Program-made: the position numbers and the translations under genes
In this document: positions 9,056 through 17,480 of the stretch, one piece after another
How positions within the stretch are numbered: the first letter of the stretch is position 1
Layout: each line of letters starts with the position of its first letter
Notes under the pieces: generated by a model
What the model was told of the DNA's origin: nothing
Databases searched by the model: none
Seen by the model: only the letters and a program-made list of their open reading frames with translations
DNA from: JBDKFK01 sp039798745
GTDB lineage: Bacteria > Patescibacteriota > Microgenomatia > UBA1406 > GWC2-37-13
DNA length: 64,000 nt
Assembly (NCBI GenBank): GCA_039798745.1
Contig: JBDKFK010000004.1
Coordinates: 21,266-85,265 of the forward strand
Direction: 5' to 3'

Positions 9056-9583
9056 ATGTCACATAGTCTCAAGACAGATGCATTCGTGATGCGTAAGCGG
9101 GAGCTGTTGCAGAAGGATATCCTTATAAGTCTTTTTACCAAGGAACTTGGCAAAGTTACGGTGATTGCGAAAGGAATTAAGTCCATGACAAGTCGCCGTG
9201 GGCCACACCTACAGACGGGAAATCTTATTAAGGTCATAATGAATGTAAAGAACGACTATAAATACCTTCAGCAAACAGAGCTTATCTCCGGTTTTTCTAA
9301 TATAAAAGACGATGCTAAGAAAACAGAGTATCTCTATCTGTATTTTTTCATTATCGATCGGCTCTTACCCGACGGCCAGCAGGAGAACGACATATTCCGT
9401 CTGACGCGTGCGTTTCTCAGTGAACTGTCAAGATCTGAGCAGTTTGGCCCCGAGGAGATATCAAAATATCTCAATATGATGCTAAGAATGCTGGGATATG
9501 CGCATGAGGAAAAGAGACTCATAGATCTTATACTTCTTATTGAGGAGACAATCCACGAAAAAATACCGTTTCATATTATATAA
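9056..9583 (+). CDS. recO: DNA repair protein RecO, short form
   Basis: RecO helps load RecA through RecR in RecF-pathway repair. The N-terminal OB fold is visible: KTDAFVMRKRELLQKDILISLFTKELGKVTVIAKGIKS followed by LQTGNLIKVIM and LISGF. At 175 aa it is much shorter than the usual ~240, and the C-terminal Cys4 zinc site of many RecO proteins is missing; the sequence simply ends in a helical region. It lies just before the glycyl-tRNA synthetase, as in other CPR genomes (from memory). Confidence 0.75.
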   Translation: MSHSLKTDAFVMRKRELLQKDILISLFTKELGKVTVIAKGIKSMTSRRGPHLQTGNLIKVIMNVKNDYKYLQQTELISGFSNIKDDAKKTEYLYLYFFIIDRLLPDGQQENDIFRLTRAFLSELSRSEQFGPEEISKYLNMMLRMLGYAHEEKRLIDLILLIEETIHEKIPFHII

Positions 9584-9633
9584 TTGACATATTAATGTAT
9601 AGGCGACTGGAATGCGTCTTTTTGTAATAAATT

Positions 9634-10995
9634 ATGGAAGAGATAGTATCACTGGCAAAGCGGAGAGGATTTTTCTTCCCATCATCGGAAATATATGGAG
9701 GGATGGCAAATACCTGGGATTTTGGGCATTACGGCACCCTTTTGAAGAATAACCTTCGTGATCTATGGTGGAAGCGCTTCGTCCTGCAACGCGATAATAT
9801 GGTTGGAATTGACGCAAGCATATTTTTAAATCCTAAAGTCTGGGAAGCGTCGGGTCACGTGGCTGGTTTTACTGACGCGATGGTTGATTGCCGTAACTGT
9901 CATAACAGGACCCGGGCAGATCATCTTATTGAAGATCGCATTAAGGGAATGAAGGTGGAGGGTCTGCCGGTGGAGAAGCTCACCGAGATAATACGGGAAC
10001 ATAAGCTTACCTGCCCCAAATGTGGCTCAGCAGATTTCACCGATGTGCGGACATTTAACCTTCTCTTTCAGACACATATTGGCATAGTTGAAGAGAAAAA
10101 ATCACTCGCGTATCTACGAGGGGAAATCGCGCAAGGAATTTTCCTTAATTTTAAGAATACACTTAACTCAATGCGAGTACGCGTACCCTTTGGAATAGCT
10201 CAGCAGGGTAAAGCCTTCAGAAACGAAATAACCATGGGACAGTCTGTATTCCGCACTCTGGAATTTGATTTAATGGAGTTTGAATACTTTATACATCCCT
10301 CTACATGGGAAGAGACCTTTGAATACTGGAGTCGCGAAATGTGGCAGTTTGCAGTTGACCTGGGTATTGATGAAAAGAATCTCCGGTGGAGAGAACACGA
10401 AGAATTTGAGCGTTCTCATTATTCAAAACGTACTAAGGATATAGAATATAAGTTTTCTTTTGGATGGAAAGAAATGTGGGGACTCGCGTACAGAACTGAT
10501 TTTGATCTTAGTAATCACGCAAAGAACTCGGGTAAAGATCTTACATATACCGACCCAAAGTCAGGAGAAAAGTATATCCCACACGTAATCGAACCGACCT
10601 TTGGTTTATCACGTCTCACAGGAATAATCCTTAATGATGCGTATAGAGAAGAAGAAGTGAATGGTAAGCCACGCATATTCCTAAAACTGGCTCCGCATAT
10701 AGCACCTATTAAAGTAGCCGTATTTCCTCTTCAGAAAGATGAAAAATTAGGTATTATCGCAAAGTCGCACTATGATTTGCTTAAAAAACATATGACTGCA
10801 GAGTTTGACGACAATGGCAATATAGGTAAGATGTATCGCCGACAGGACGAAATAGGGACTCCATTTTGTGTAACCATAGATTATCAAACAGTTGAAGATG
10901 GCTCTGTAACGATACGAGAGAGAGATACAATGAAGCAAGATAGAATTTCGGGAGAAACTCTATTACAATTTATAAGTGAAAGGGTGACGTTATAA
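9634..10995 (+). CDS. glyS: Glycyl-tRNA synthetase (alpha2 type)
   Basis: Class II synthetase that charges tRNA-Gly. This is the single-chain dimeric type, not the bacterial alpha2beta2 glyQ/glyS pair. Motifs: RGFFFPSSEIYGGMANTWDFGHYG at the N-terminus, a Cys-rich insert (DCRNCHNRTRAD and LTCPKCGS), motif 2 QQGKAFRNEITMGQ, the EFDLMEFEYF strand, motif 3 GLSRLTGIIL, and a C-terminal anticodon-binding domain (IAPIKVAVFPL). 453 aa is normal. No T-box leader is visible upstream. Confidence 0.95.
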   Translation: MEEIVSLAKRRGFFFPSSEIYGGMANTWDFGHYGTLLKNNLRDLWWKRFVLQRDNMVGIDASIFLNPKVWEASGHVAGFTDAMVDCRNCHNRTRADHLIEDRIKGMKVEGLPVEKLTEIIREHKLTCPKCGSADFTDVRTFNLLFQTHIGIVEEKKSLAYLRGEIAQGIFLNFKNTLNSMRVRVPFGIAQQGKAFRNEITMGQSVFRTLEFDLMEFEYFIHPSTWEETFEYWSREMWQFAVDLGIDEKNLRWREHEEFERSHYSKRTKDIEYKFSFGWKEMWGLAYRTDFDLSNHAKNSGKDLTYTDPKSGEKYIPHVIEPTFGLSRLTGIILNDAYREEEVNGKPRIFLKLAPHIAPIKVAVFPLQKDEKLGIIAKSHYDLLKKHMTAEFDDNGNIGKMYRRQDEIGTPFCVTIDYQTVEDGSVTIRERDTMKQDRISGETLLQFISERVTL

Positions 10996-11007
10996 TTTAC
11001 ATTCATT

Positions 11008-11502
11008 ATGGATAATACTGTCGCTCAGAAAAAATCGGGAAACACGCATCTTATTATCATCGGTGTGGCAATTGTGGTACTGGTGGGTATTGGTTTTATT
11101 ATGATGAACGGATCCAAGAAAACAGCTCAGCAATCACCTACAAAGAAATTAGATAATACCGAACTCATCCCCACTGTGGATGCCTCTGTTAAGGTTGATA
11201 TAAAGCCTACAAACGGGAGCAAGGAACTCGTTATCAGCGTAAAGAGTATGCCCAATGGCACAGAAACAGTTGATTACGAACTATCATACCAGACTGAGGG
11301 ACAGGGACTTCAGGGTATCATAGGCACAGTAACGCCTAAAGAAGATGCCTCTAGTTTTACAGAATTTGAGAAGAAAGTAACGTTGGGCACATGTTCGTCA
11401 GGAACGTGCGTCTATCATAAGATCACCGGACCGATAAAAGTAAGTCTAAAGTTTGGAGGCTCTTATGGAGAGCGTCTGTATGAGAAAGACTATACATTAT
11501 AG
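11008..11502 (+). CDS. Small membrane-anchored protein, unknown function
   Basis: 164 aa, not recognised. One membrane segment at about residues 14-33 (LIIIGVAIVVLVGIGFIMM), then a Ser/Thr/Lys-rich linker and an extracytoplasmic beta-rich region with a CSSGTCVYHKITG segment whose two cysteines could form a disulfide. It starts 12 nt after glyS and may be co-transcribed. Function cannot be inferred. Confidence 0.6.
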   Translation: MDNTVAQKKSGNTHLIIIGVAIVVLVGIGFIMMNGSKKTAQQSPTKKLDNTELIPTVDASVKVDIKPTNGSKELVISVKSMPNGTETVDYELSYQTEGQGLQGIIGTVTPKEDASSFTEFEKKVTLGTCSSGTCVYHKITGPIKVSLKFGGSYGERLYEKDYTL

Positions 11503-11593
11503 TTAAGAATTTCTACGTAAGCTAACTGCTACGTTTATATATTCGAAATTATTATATATTAAATGGTAAATAAGGGGAAAGGAGGTGTGTAAT

Positions 11594-11830
11594 ATGCCAA
11601 ACATTAAATCAGCAAAGAAAAAAATGAGACAGGATGTGAAAAGAGAGACTGCAAATACGACCTATAGGAAATCGGTAAAACAATCTGTCAAAAATTTGAG
11701 TAAAATCAAAACAGGCAAGTCTAAGGAGGAATTAAGTAAAGCTTATTCCGTTATTGATAAAGCCGTGAAACGGAAAGTACTGCACAAGAACAAGGCAGCT
11801 AGACTTAAAAGCCGAATTAGCAAGTCATAA
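11594..11830 (+). CDS. rpsT: 30S ribosomal protein S20
   Basis: 78-aa helical 16S rRNA-binding protein. MPNIKSAKKKMRQDVKRETANTTYRKSVK and the C-terminal VIDKAVKRKVLHKNKAARLKSRI are diagnostic. The start at 11594 is fixed by a strong Shine-Dalgarno sequence (AAAGGAGGT, 7 nt upstream); an in-frame GTG at 11585 lies within it. This strong site contrasts with the leaderless style of many neighbours and suits a highly expressed gene. Confidence 0.95.
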   Translation: MPNIKSAKKKMRQDVKRETANTTYRKSVKQSVKNLSKIKTGKSKEELSKAYSVIDKAVKRKVLHKNKAARLKSRISKS

Positions 11831-11838
11831 TTAAGAAG

Positions 11839-12393
11839 ATGAGATATCAAATCAATCTATTTCCACCTAAGGAACAGACGATTGTAGATAAAATAATTTA
11901 CTTCTCATTTCATCACTTGCGTTATATCCTCGTTATAACCCAACTAGTAATCATTGGGGTGTTCTTTTATCGCTTTAAAATCGATCAGGAGATTGTGGAT
12001 CTGAAAGATAGTCTTAAACAGAAGGAAGAAATAATTACGGTTTCCAGCCCCCTTATACGTGATGTCCGGCTTATAGATACTCGATCTAATGCTATTAACT
12101 CCATATTGACAGAACAAATTGGAATCAATAGTATGTTGACATACATTCTAAGCCGCTTTCCCAAGGATCTTTCTCTTAATAAGATGGACATATCAAATAA
12201 AGGGGTAAGGTTTGAAGGCGTAACTTTCCGACCACACACGGTTCAATTGTTCTATAATCAGTTAAAGAGTGATAGTAAGTTCGGCATCATTAAGCTTGAT
12301 ACGTTGCGCAAGACCGATGTCGGCTTTCAGTTTTCGTTCACTCTCACCAATTACGTTGCTCTAAAAAATGAACCGATCAAAAATCGTCGATAA
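11839..12393 (+). CDS. PilN-like type IV pilus assembly protein
   Basis: 184-aa bitopic protein. MRYQINLFPPKEQ is the INLLPP-type cytoplasmic motif of PilN that docks on PilM; then a membrane segment near residues 30-48 (YILVITQLVIIGVFFYRF), a coiled coil (IVDLKDSLKQKEE) and a ferredoxin-like periplasmic-type fold. It overlaps the next ORF by 26 nt, the usual PilN-PilO coupling. No PilM precedes it; a PilM-like domain occurs at 43583. Confidence 0.75.
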   Translation: MRYQINLFPPKEQTIVDKIIYFSFHHLRYILVITQLVIIGVFFYRFKIDQEIVDLKDSLKQKEEIITVSSPLIRDVRLIDTRSNAINSILTEQIGINSMLTYILSRFPKDLSLNKMDISNKGVRFEGVTFRPHTVQLFYNQLKSDSKFGIIKLDTLRKTDVGFQFSFTLTNYVALKNEPIKNRR

Positions 12394-12964
12394 TCTGACT
12401 AATAAAAGGGTAAAAGACTATAGTTTTACTATAGCGTTTTTTCTTATATTCTCATTCTTTATCCTTTTCGCTATACGGCCTAATCTGGTTACGGTTTTTA
12501 GCCTCCAAAAAGAGCTGAATGACCTTCGTGTCCTGGACAACAACTACGAGAACGCTATTTTGAATATCGTACAACTTCAATCAATGGTTGAGGCTAATCG
12601 CAATAATCTTTTTCTTCTGGATCAATCCTTGCCTCAGATACCTCAGGTTAACAAAGTTATTGATGATCTTAATAAAGCAGCCTCAGATTCTGGTGTCCTC
12701 ATAAAGAAGGTAGATATAGGCGAAGTAAACCTTAAAGTTGACAAAAGTAGTCGCGATACAAAGACATTTGCTGTAGATATAGAAACGGAGTCTGATTTTA
12801 CTCAGGTACGTCGTTTTATTGATGTGTTTATGTCTCAACGGCGATTGAAGACAATGACTAACTTGAGTATTATAAAAGAAGTAGGTGGGTTTGGAGATAG
12901 TTTTGGATCTAGCGAATCTGCAATTCTCAAAATAAAGTTAGAAGTAGACGGACATTATCTATGA
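12368..12964 (+). CDS. PilO-like type IV pilus assembly protein
   Basis: 198 aa. One membrane segment (residues ~18-38, FTIAFFLIFSFFILFAIRP), then a coiled coil (SLQKELNDLRVLDNNYENAI) and a compact alpha/beta domain (SGVLIKKVDIGEVN..., FTQVRRFIDVFMSQRRLKTM) typical of PilO. It overlaps PilN and the following small gene and probably forms the inner-membrane alignment complex with PilN. Confidence 0.72.
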   Translation: MNRSKIVDNLTNKRVKDYSFTIAFFLIFSFFILFAIRPNLVTVFSLQKELNDLRVLDNNYENAILNIVQLQSMVEANRNNLFLLDQSLPQIPQVNKVIDDLNKAASDSGVLIKKVDIGEVNLKVDKSSRDTKTFAVDIETESDFTQVRRFIDVFMSQRRLKTMTNLSIIKEVGGFGDSFGSSESAILKIKLEVDGHYL

Positions 12965-13146
12965 ACCAACGTGAATTACTGATCCTGTCCGTGGGTATTT
13001 TTCTGACGATAGTTGCATGGATGATTATTGATCTCTATCATGTAAAGACTAATAACTCCTTTGATACCGCACTCAGACCTGTAACTATTCCACACTATAG
13101 CATTAACAGTAAAGTATTTAATAGTTTAAACGAAATGTCGGAATAA
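12961..13146 (+). CDS. Short single-pass membrane protein, unknown
   Basis: 61 aa with an N-terminal membrane segment (ELLILSVGIFLTIVAWMIIDLY) and a short outside tail. It overlaps the PilO-like gene by 4 nt, so it is probably translated with it and could be a small accessory of the pilus complex. No family recognised. Confidence 0.6.
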   Translation: MNQRELLILSVGIFLTIVAWMIIDLYHVKTNNSFDTALRPVTIPHYSINSKVFNSLNEMSE

Positions 13147-13164
13147 TGATTTTGTACCGTACGT

Positions 13165-14496
13165 ATGTATAGTGATTTGTATTTTCGTCCTAAAAGACAG
13201 ACTTCTGTTGTTCTTATTGTAATGGCCGCGGCTGCGGTTTCTCTTTTTGTGTTCTTCTTAAGCATGGGACCCACGAGTATTCCAACACGAGCTTCAAAGA
13301 AAACATTGGGGCGTCATGATGTAGTAAATTATTCAGCCCATCAAATAGGTGTTTTCTGGAAAACAGAAAAAGCCGAGGTGGGTTGGATCGCCTACGGAAC
13401 AACGCCTCAGAACCTAAATCAGATAGCTCTAGATGAACGCGATGTTGAGGCAAAAAAAAATACGGTAATGAACCATTTTGTGCTTCTGAAAAATCTAACG
13501 GAAAATACTACGTACTACTATAAAATAGTTACAAATGATGGACTTATTGGGCAAGGATCTGCGGCTCAGGCCTTTAGTTTTAAAACACTGCCTAACATAA
13601 GCAATCCATCATCTGCAAAGCCTGCGTATGGCAAAGTGGTTCTGCCAAATGGTCAACCCGCTCAGGAATCGTTCGTAATTATTACAAAAGATGATACCTA
13701 TCCACTTGTTACAATGACTAAAATTACCGGAGAGTGGCTTATACCGCTTCAGTATGGTATTCAAAAGAGCACAGGTAAGGTAATAAGTTTTCAGCCGAGT
13801 GATGCTGTTTCTATAGAAATAGTTGCAGATAATCAGGTCTCGGCACAGATAGACGCGATCATTAAAAATACGACACCGTTACCTCAGACTGTAGTGATGG
13901 GAAGGAATTACACATTCATGAGTGATAGTAATGTACTGCCGGCATCTACGAGTGTAAACGGGACAGGCTCTAAACATACGGTAAGTGTGTTGTATCCAAA
14001 GGAAGGAGCGGTTGTACCGGGTTTCCGACCTCTGATTAAAGGCACGGCTGTTCCGGGAAAACAGGTGAAAATAAGTATTAACTCCAACCCTGGCTATGTA
14101 TTTCAGCTTACTGCAGACGCAAAAGGAGAGTGGAATATATCATCGCCTATAACTATAGGAGCCGGTTCCTATATAATTACTTTGAAGACCATAGACGATT
14201 TTAACAGAGATGTTACATTGACAAGGAGATTTGTTATAGGCAAAAGTGGTGAGGCAGTTCTGGGTGATGCAACACCGTCGGGTACGATTACCACAACTCC
14301 TGAGATCAGTCCATCGGTAACACCCGGAGGAACTACGGTAACGATAGAGCCGTCAGCTACAGAAACGCCAACAGCAAGCGTATCCGGGTCACTCTCACCA
14401 ACGCCTACTCTTGTTGCAGGATTCAACAGTAATTTATTCCTCTATGGTAGCGCGGCTCTTATTATAATTGGTGCTGGAGTCATGTTTATATTCTGA
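13165..14496 (+). CDS. Fibronectin type III/Ig-like surface protein, membrane-anchored
   Basis: 443 aa. N-terminal membrane segment or uncleaved signal (residues ~16-34), a fibronectin-III-like domain at about 50-140 (HQIGVFWKTEKAEVGWIAYG, LTENTTYYYKIVT), a carboxypeptidase-regulatory-like beta domain (~155-240), and an Ig-like domain (~270-360; VSVLYPKEGAVVPGFRPLIKG, GSYIITLKTIDD). A Thr/Pro/Ser-rich stalk and a C-terminal hydrophobic segment (LFLYGSAALIIIGAGVMFIF) follow. A structural or adhesive envelope protein downstream of pilus genes. Confidence 0.7.
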   Translation: MYSDLYFRPKRQTSVVLIVMAAAAVSLFVFFLSMGPTSIPTRASKKTLGRHDVVNYSAHQIGVFWKTEKAEVGWIAYGTTPQNLNQIALDERDVEAKKNTVMNHFVLLKNLTENTTYYYKIVTNDGLIGQGSAAQAFSFKTLPNISNPSSAKPAYGKVVLPNGQPAQESFVIITKDDTYPLVTMTKITGEWLIPLQYGIQKSTGKVISFQPSDAVSIEIVADNQVSAQIDAIIKNTTPLPQTVVMGRNYTFMSDSNVLPASTSVNGTGSKHTVSVLYPKEGAVVPGFRPLIKGTAVPGKQVKISINSNPGYVFQLTADAKGEWNISSPITIGAGSYIITLKTIDDFNRDVTLTRRFVIGKSGEAVLGDATPSGTITTTPEISPSVTPGGTTVTIEPSATETPTASVSGSLSPTPTLVAGFNSNLFLYGSAALIIIGAGVMFIF

Positions 14497-14497
14497 T

Positions 14498-15145
14498 ATG
14501 GACTTATTTGGTTACTTATCATCGATAAATAAAATAAGCATACTAGCGTTTATTGCCACGCTGGGATACCTTATTTATGAGGTAAGACTGCTTAAGAAGG
14601 AAAAACAAAAAAATGTTAAGCCGGTTATCCCTCAATTTGACCAGGCAGCTACGCCTATCCCGATCGAAACACAGCAGATAGTTACTGACGAGATTGCTTC
14701 AAAGAAAAGTAATTATCATAAGATTATGCTTACCGTACTTGTTGTAATGCTCGGATTTTTTGGTCTCACAACGATTCTTGGTTTTATAAATGCAGGCAAG
14801 GAAAAGGATAATACTGCCGCCAAGTCACAGGTAGTTGTTCAGGAAGTAAGATCGCAGGGTATTAAGGTATATGATTCTAAATGGGCTGAATTTAAGGATG
14901 ACACGGTAACAGCAATCAATCCGGGAGATATTCTTTATATTGGTGTGTCTAATATACGTGGTACCGATGTAGATAAGGCGCGTATACGAGTTAATAAGGG
15001 ACAGTGGACTCCGGAAACGATCACTGAAAAATATGATCAGCCACATAATGTATATTATGTGGAACATACCGTTGGTACAGGTGAGGCACAGTTGCAAATT
15101 GAGGCACAGCTGCACTCAAAGACTGATGGATGGCTGAGCGAATAA
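14498..15145 (+). CDS. Two-pass membrane protein with extracytoplasmic Ig-like domain
   Basis: 215 aa from the ATG at 14498, chosen because it immediately follows the preceding stop; an in-frame start at 14468 would overlap by 29 nt. Membrane segments at ~10-30 (KISILAFIATLGYLIYEV) and ~78-100 (IMLTVLVVMLGFFGLTTILGFI) flank a short cytoplasmic loop, so the C-terminal beta-rich part is predicted outside. No family assigned. Confidence 0.6.
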   Translation: MDLFGYLSSINKISILAFIATLGYLIYEVRLLKKEKQKNVKPVIPQFDQAATPIPIETQQIVTDEIASKKSNYHKIMLTVLVVMLGFFGLTTILGFINAGKEKDNTAAKSQVVVQEVRSQGIKVYDSKWAEFKDDTVTAINPGDILYIGVSNIRGTDVDKARIRVNKGQWTPETITEKYDQPHNVYYVEHTVGTGEAQLQIEAQLHSKTDGWLSE

Positions 15146-15146
15146 T

Positions 15147-15749
15147 ATGGTAAGTACAAAAATGTTTATACAACGTTTGAAAAATTTGGATCGCAAGAAG
15201 TCATCGACCTATATAATCCTGGGATCCATACTATTACTGGTACTTATAATTATGAGCTTTAGCATGTTGCTGAGAGGCGACTCTGCATCAACCCCGCTCA
15301 TTACCACTAAGCTGCGGGCTGCACTGTTGACATATAAACGGACGATAATCATTAAGGGCGCTACACCCACACCAATAGGTTCAGGAGGTTTGCCGGGAGA
15401 AGTGGGGGAGCTTACTCCGACGGGTCAGAAAACATTGCCGACAAGTATTCCTCTTGCTACCCGCACACCGGACTCAGCGACAAACGCACCCTCAGCGGGT
15501 AATGTAACTCCCACTGACACTGTTATATTTGATGAAAATAATCCTGAAGATTCAGTAGCCCTGGAAGATCCCACAGAAACTCCGGCTGATTTGTTGGCTG
15601 AAGCGGCGACAGAAACTCCCGCAGAAGAAATAACAGAAGAAGAAAGTCCGACACAGGCAGCTACATTACCCGAGACAGGCTCAGTTCAGTATCCGATCAT
15701 TTTGTTTATCAGTGCTACTGTGTTCTTATTTATCTCGTTCCTCTTTTAA
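15147..15749 (+). CDS. LPXTG-type cell-surface protein
   Basis: 200 aa. N-terminal membrane/signal segment (~20-40), a Thr/Pro/Glu-rich extended region, and LPETG followed by a terminal hydrophobic stretch (SVQYPIILFISATVFLFISFLF). That is a cell-wall sorting signal except that the usual positively charged tail is missing; the protein ends right after the hydrophobic run. A sortase gene at 45811 could process it. It is convergent with the LCP gene and overlaps it by 4 nt. Confidence 0.72.
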   Translation: MVSTKMFIQRLKNLDRKKSSTYIILGSILLLVLIIMSFSMLLRGDSASTPLITTKLRAALLTYKRTIIIKGATPTPIGSGGLPGEVGELTPTGQKTLPTSIPLATRTPDSATNAPSAGNVTPTDTVIFDENNPEDSVALEDPTETPADLLAEAATETPAEEITEEESPTQAATLPETGSVQYPIILFISATVFLFISFLF

Positions 15750-16774
15750 TTGCGCGAACATGCATCGCCTGATGTATTAAGAAGACAATATACCAGCTCA
15801 TGGAATGCATCCCAGTCATTATTAGGGGGAATGAGCACGTACTGGCCATTATAATCGACACTCGAAGGTACTTCAAAATAATCGGCCGGCAATGTCACAT
15901 TTTTCAGTAAAAAGTTCTTTGCCGTTCCTATATCTTTCGTGATTATAGCAAGCTGCTGATTGTTTATATCCCGCTCTACGAGTTTATTAAGTATTTCATA
16001 TAAGCCAGTTAGTTCATTCAGATTCCTTTTTTTTAGAATGGTCAGAATATTGTTTTTTATGGCTGTAATCACTAACTGTTGTCGTTTACTACGTGCAAAA
16101 TCGCTTCCTTCAGAGCCTATGGCATGACGTGAACGTACAAAGATGAGCGCGGTTTCTCCATCCATTTTAGTTGGTCCTTTTTCAAAGGTAACTGTTTTAT
16201 AGCGACATCTATACTCAGGATCGCCGTTACACTCGTCGTTTTCTTTTCCCTCAATAGGATATTCTTTGTCTGTAAATGCATGTTCTACCTGTACCTCAAT
16301 CCCCCCCATATAGTCTATAAGATCATTGAAGGTGCGGAAGCTTATTACAACACCATACTCTATGGGAATTCCAAGGATTCCTCCAACTTCTGCTTTGGCC
16401 AGTTTAAGGCCGCCGTTTTTTTGTTTTGCTTCCCCTATGGCATATGCTGTATTTATTTTCTGTTTTAATGTACTACTCCATACATCTCGGGGTAAGCCAA
16501 TCGTTGATAGTTTATTTGTTTCAAAGTCGTAATGTATTACCATTATCGAGTCTGAGAGGTTTGGTCCTTCATGGTCACCTCCGGCTATACCAAGCAGAAG
16601 AATATTTATTTTGTTATCGACTGTTTCAACGGTATTGCCAGGAAAGAACGTCTTCCATATGGAAATATCAAGAGTACGGGTGACGAAAGTATAATATGGT
16701 TTTACCGTAACGTAGATAGTGCCAATAAACAATATTACAAACGCGAGTATACCGATCTTAAATTTTGCGTTCAT
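15746..16774 (-). CDS. LytR-CpsA-Psr (LCP) family phosphotransferase
   Basis: Transfers lipid-linked glycopolymers to peptidoglycan outside the membrane. From MNAKFKIG (16774) it is 342 aa with one N-terminal membrane segment (IGILAFVILFIGTIYVTV). Motifs: INILLLGIAGG, LSDSIMVIHYDFETNKLSTIGLPRDVW (conserved Arg), and FVRSRHAIGSEGSDFARSKRQQ (pyrophosphate-binding arginines). A longer reading to 16852 would overlap tpiA by 71 nt and is rejected. It would attach the glycan made by the 1.6-7.2 kb cluster. Confidence 0.88.
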   Translation of the reverse strand: MNAKFKIGILAFVILFIGTIYVTVKPYYTFVTRTLDISIWKTFFPGNTVETVDNKINILLLGIAGGDHEGPNLSDSIMVIHYDFETNKLSTIGLPRDVWSSTLKQKINTAYAIGEAKQKNGGLKLAKAEVGGILGIPIEYGVVISFRTFNDLIDYMGGIEVQVEHAFTDKEYPIEGKENDECNGDPEYRCRYKTVTFEKGPTKMDGETALIFVRSRHAIGSEGSDFARSKRQQLVITAIKNNILTILKKRNLNELTGLYEILNKLVERDINNQQLAIITKDIGTAKNFLLKNVTLPADYFEVPSSVDYNGQYVLIPPNNDWDAFHELVYCLLNTSGDACSRN

Positions 16775-16781
16775 ATGACGG

Positions 16782-17456
16782 TTATGCCTGAGTACTAATG
16801 GAGTAAAACGCGTCGGGATCAAGAGAAGCTGTACCAATAAGGAGGCCATCAATATCCGGATGTTGCAGATACTCAGCGCATGTATCTGGATTTACGCTTC
16901 CGCCGTATATAAATACTTTAGGTTGTTTTATCCCCAGGGCATCTTTTACCTGAAGAACTAGCTGAGCAGACGCATTTTTACCGGTACCTATAGCTTCAAC
17001 TGGTTCATAAGCTATGTACTGGGAAAGTTCATGGACTTTATCATTTATGCCTCTTATGCATTGAATAGGTTGAATAACATGTTTTGAAGCGTTCATTATT
17101 TTGGCTGCTATATCGTCTTCTGATTCGTTATACCATGAGCGGCGTTCGCTGTGGCCGATGATAACATACCTGACCAGACCTGCCAATGTGTTGGCCGCTA
17201 CTTCGCCGGTATAGTTACCGCCATCATATCTTGATACATCCTGGGCTGCTATATATATATTTTTTGTCTGTGGAAGTGATTGTTTTACAATAGGGATGAG
17301 GGGAAACGGTGGAGCGATTATTATACATACTTTATTTTCCGCAAGTGAAGCTTGTAGTTTGTTTCCATTGGATAATTTTTCGGAGAATTTGTTGCACCAG
17401 TTTGTGGCGTCGTCAGAGGTGAAATGTGCTTTCCAGTTAGCAATAATATATTTCAT
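16782..17456 (-). CDS. tpiA: Triosephosphate isomerase
   Basis: Interconverts DHAP and glyceraldehyde-3-phosphate. Catalytic elements are visible: NWKAH (Asn/Lys), IIGHSERR (His), AYEPVEAIGTGKNAS (Glu within the loop-6 region) and the phosphate-binding VFIYGGSVNPDT. At 224 aa it is clearly shorter than the ~250 of typical bacterial enzymes. The ATG at 17456 lies 6 nt after a TACAAT box, so it is probably leaderless. Divergent from the helicase gene. Confidence 0.93.
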   Translation of the reverse strand: MKYIIANWKAHFTSDDATNWCNKFSEKLSNGNKLQASLAENKVCIIIAPPFPLIPIVKQSLPQTKNIYIAAQDVSRYDGGNYTGEVAANTLAGLVRYVIIGHSERRSWYNESEDDIAAKIMNASKHVIQPIQCIRGINDKVHELSQYIAYEPVEAIGTGKNASAQLVLQVKDALGIKQPKVFIYGGSVNPDTCAEYLQHPDIDGLLIGTASLDPDAFYSISTQA

Positions 17457-17462
17457 AGTTGT

Positions 17463-17472
17463 ATTGTATCAT
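17463..17472. promoter_or_regulatory. Overlapping divergent -10 boxes between tpiA and the helicase
   Basis: The whole spacer is 24 bp. On the minus strand TGATACAAT (hexamer 17463-17468) ends 6 nt before tpiA; on the plus strand TATCAT (17467-17472) ends 8 nt before the helicase ATG at 17481. The two hexamers overlap by two bases, so simultaneous polymerase binding seems impossible. Confidence 0.5.
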
Positions 17473-17480
17473 TATAGTCT

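Noticed and set aside
9584..9633. T-box or other riboswitch before the glycyl-tRNA synthetase
   Set aside because: Only ~50 nt are available and no T-box sequence or terminator stem is visible.
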